Source: Candidatus Latescibacterota bacterium
Lineage (GTDB): Bacteria > Latescibacterota > 4484-107 > B68-G9
Assembly: GCA_012962735.1 (NCBI GenBank)
Contig: DTXA01000528.1
Location: forward strand, 1 to 5,887
Length of the DNA stretch: 5,887 nt
Direction: 5' to 3'
Shown here: positions 5,541-5,887 of the stretch, piece after piece
How positions within the stretch are numbered: position 1 is the first letter of the stretch
Layout of the letters: each line of letters starts with the position of its first letter
Program-made: the position numbers and the translations under genes
Notes under the pieces: generated by a model
Seen by the model: the letters and a program-made list of their open reading frames with translations, nothing else
What the model was told of the DNA's origin: nothing
Database searches by the model: none

Positions 5541-5887
5541 TCATACCTCCCGGGCGACTTCCACGACCTGATAGGCCTCCAAGATGTCCCCGACCTGTAT
5601 CCCTTGGAAATCCCTTATGCCTACCCCGCACTCGTACCCTGCCTGCACTTCCCGGACATCCTCCTTAAACCTCTTCAGCGATGATATATCCCCCTCATAG
5701 ATTATGACGTGGTCCCGCAGCACCCGCACTAGGGCTCCCCTGCGGAGCACCCCGGACTGCACGTAACACCCGGCCACCACTCCCACGCCGGGGATGTGGA
5801 AGATCTGACGCACCTCTGCGGTGCCCAGAATCTCCTCCCTCCGCTCGGGTGGGAGGAGCCCGGAGATGGCGGCCTTGATGTCCTCCA
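5541..5887 (-). CDS. infB: Translation initiation factor IF-2, C-terminal part
   Basis: The last 114 residues of IF2 are present; the rest, including the G domain, lies beyond the right edge. IF2 is the GTPase that places fMet-tRNA on the 30S subunit and promotes subunit joining. The fragment covers the end of domain III and the C2 beta-barrel that binds the fMet-tRNA acceptor end. It reads GTAEVRQIF, then VGVVAGCYVQSG, IIYEGDISSLKRFKEDVREV and the diagnostic GYECGVGI, and ends EAYQVVEVAREV. All of these follow the family pattern; the position usually held by Gly in LRDG is His (LRDHVIIYEG). The TGA stop directly abuts the ylxP start. It is the first gene here of a co-directional cluster that normally begins with rimP and nusA. 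Confidence 0.97.
   Translation of the reverse strand, partial: EDIKAAISGLLPPERREEILGTAEVRQIFHIPGVGVVAGCYVQSGVLRRGALVRVLRDHVIIYEGDISSLKRFKEDVREVQAGYECGVGIRDFQGIQVGDILEAYQVVEVAREV

Overview
The window is a compact bacterial translation and RNA-processing operon read entirely on the minus strand. From right to left it holds the 3' end of infB (IF2), ylxP (DUF503), rbfA, truB, ribF, rpsO, pnp and then the 5' part of a HAD-type phosphatase gene that runs off the left edge. This is the conserved nusA-infB to pnp gene order. The presence of ylxP between infB and rbfA, and the similarity of the PNPase N-terminus to the Bacillus type, argue against Proteobacteria. They suit a Firmicutes-like, Synergistota-like or related deep-branching lineage. 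The coding DNA is GC-rich and the proteins are rich in Arg, Glu and Val. A thermophile is possible, but the species cannot be named from this window.

Layout: infB and ylxP abut (TGAATG). ylxP/rbfA and truB/ribF share ATGA stop-start overlaps, and rbfA/truB overlap by about 11 nt, so infB to ribF looks translationally coupled. A 115-nt leader separates ribF from rpsO. It contains an unusually strong Shine-Dalgarno sequence laid over the ribF stop, a possible 7-codon leader ORF and a 10-bp hairpin just upstream of the rpsO ribosome-binding site, which is a good candidate for S15 autoregulation. rpsO and pnp are only 15 nt apart. After pnp comes a 159-nt AT-richer gap with an imperfect hairpin and a palindrome followed by five T residues on the coding strand. 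The HAD-type gene then starts at about 422.

The genes cooperate in initiation (IF2), 30S maturation and 16S assembly (RbfA, S15), tRNA U55 modification (TruB), RNA decay (PNPase) and flavin cofactor supply (RibF, a usual hitch-hiker in this operon). No tRNA, rRNA, CRISPR array, insertion sequence or strong sigma-70 promoter was found. The least ordinary parts are the HAD-type gene, whose catalytic motif sits behind a roughly 75-residue N-terminal extension, and the rpsO leader.
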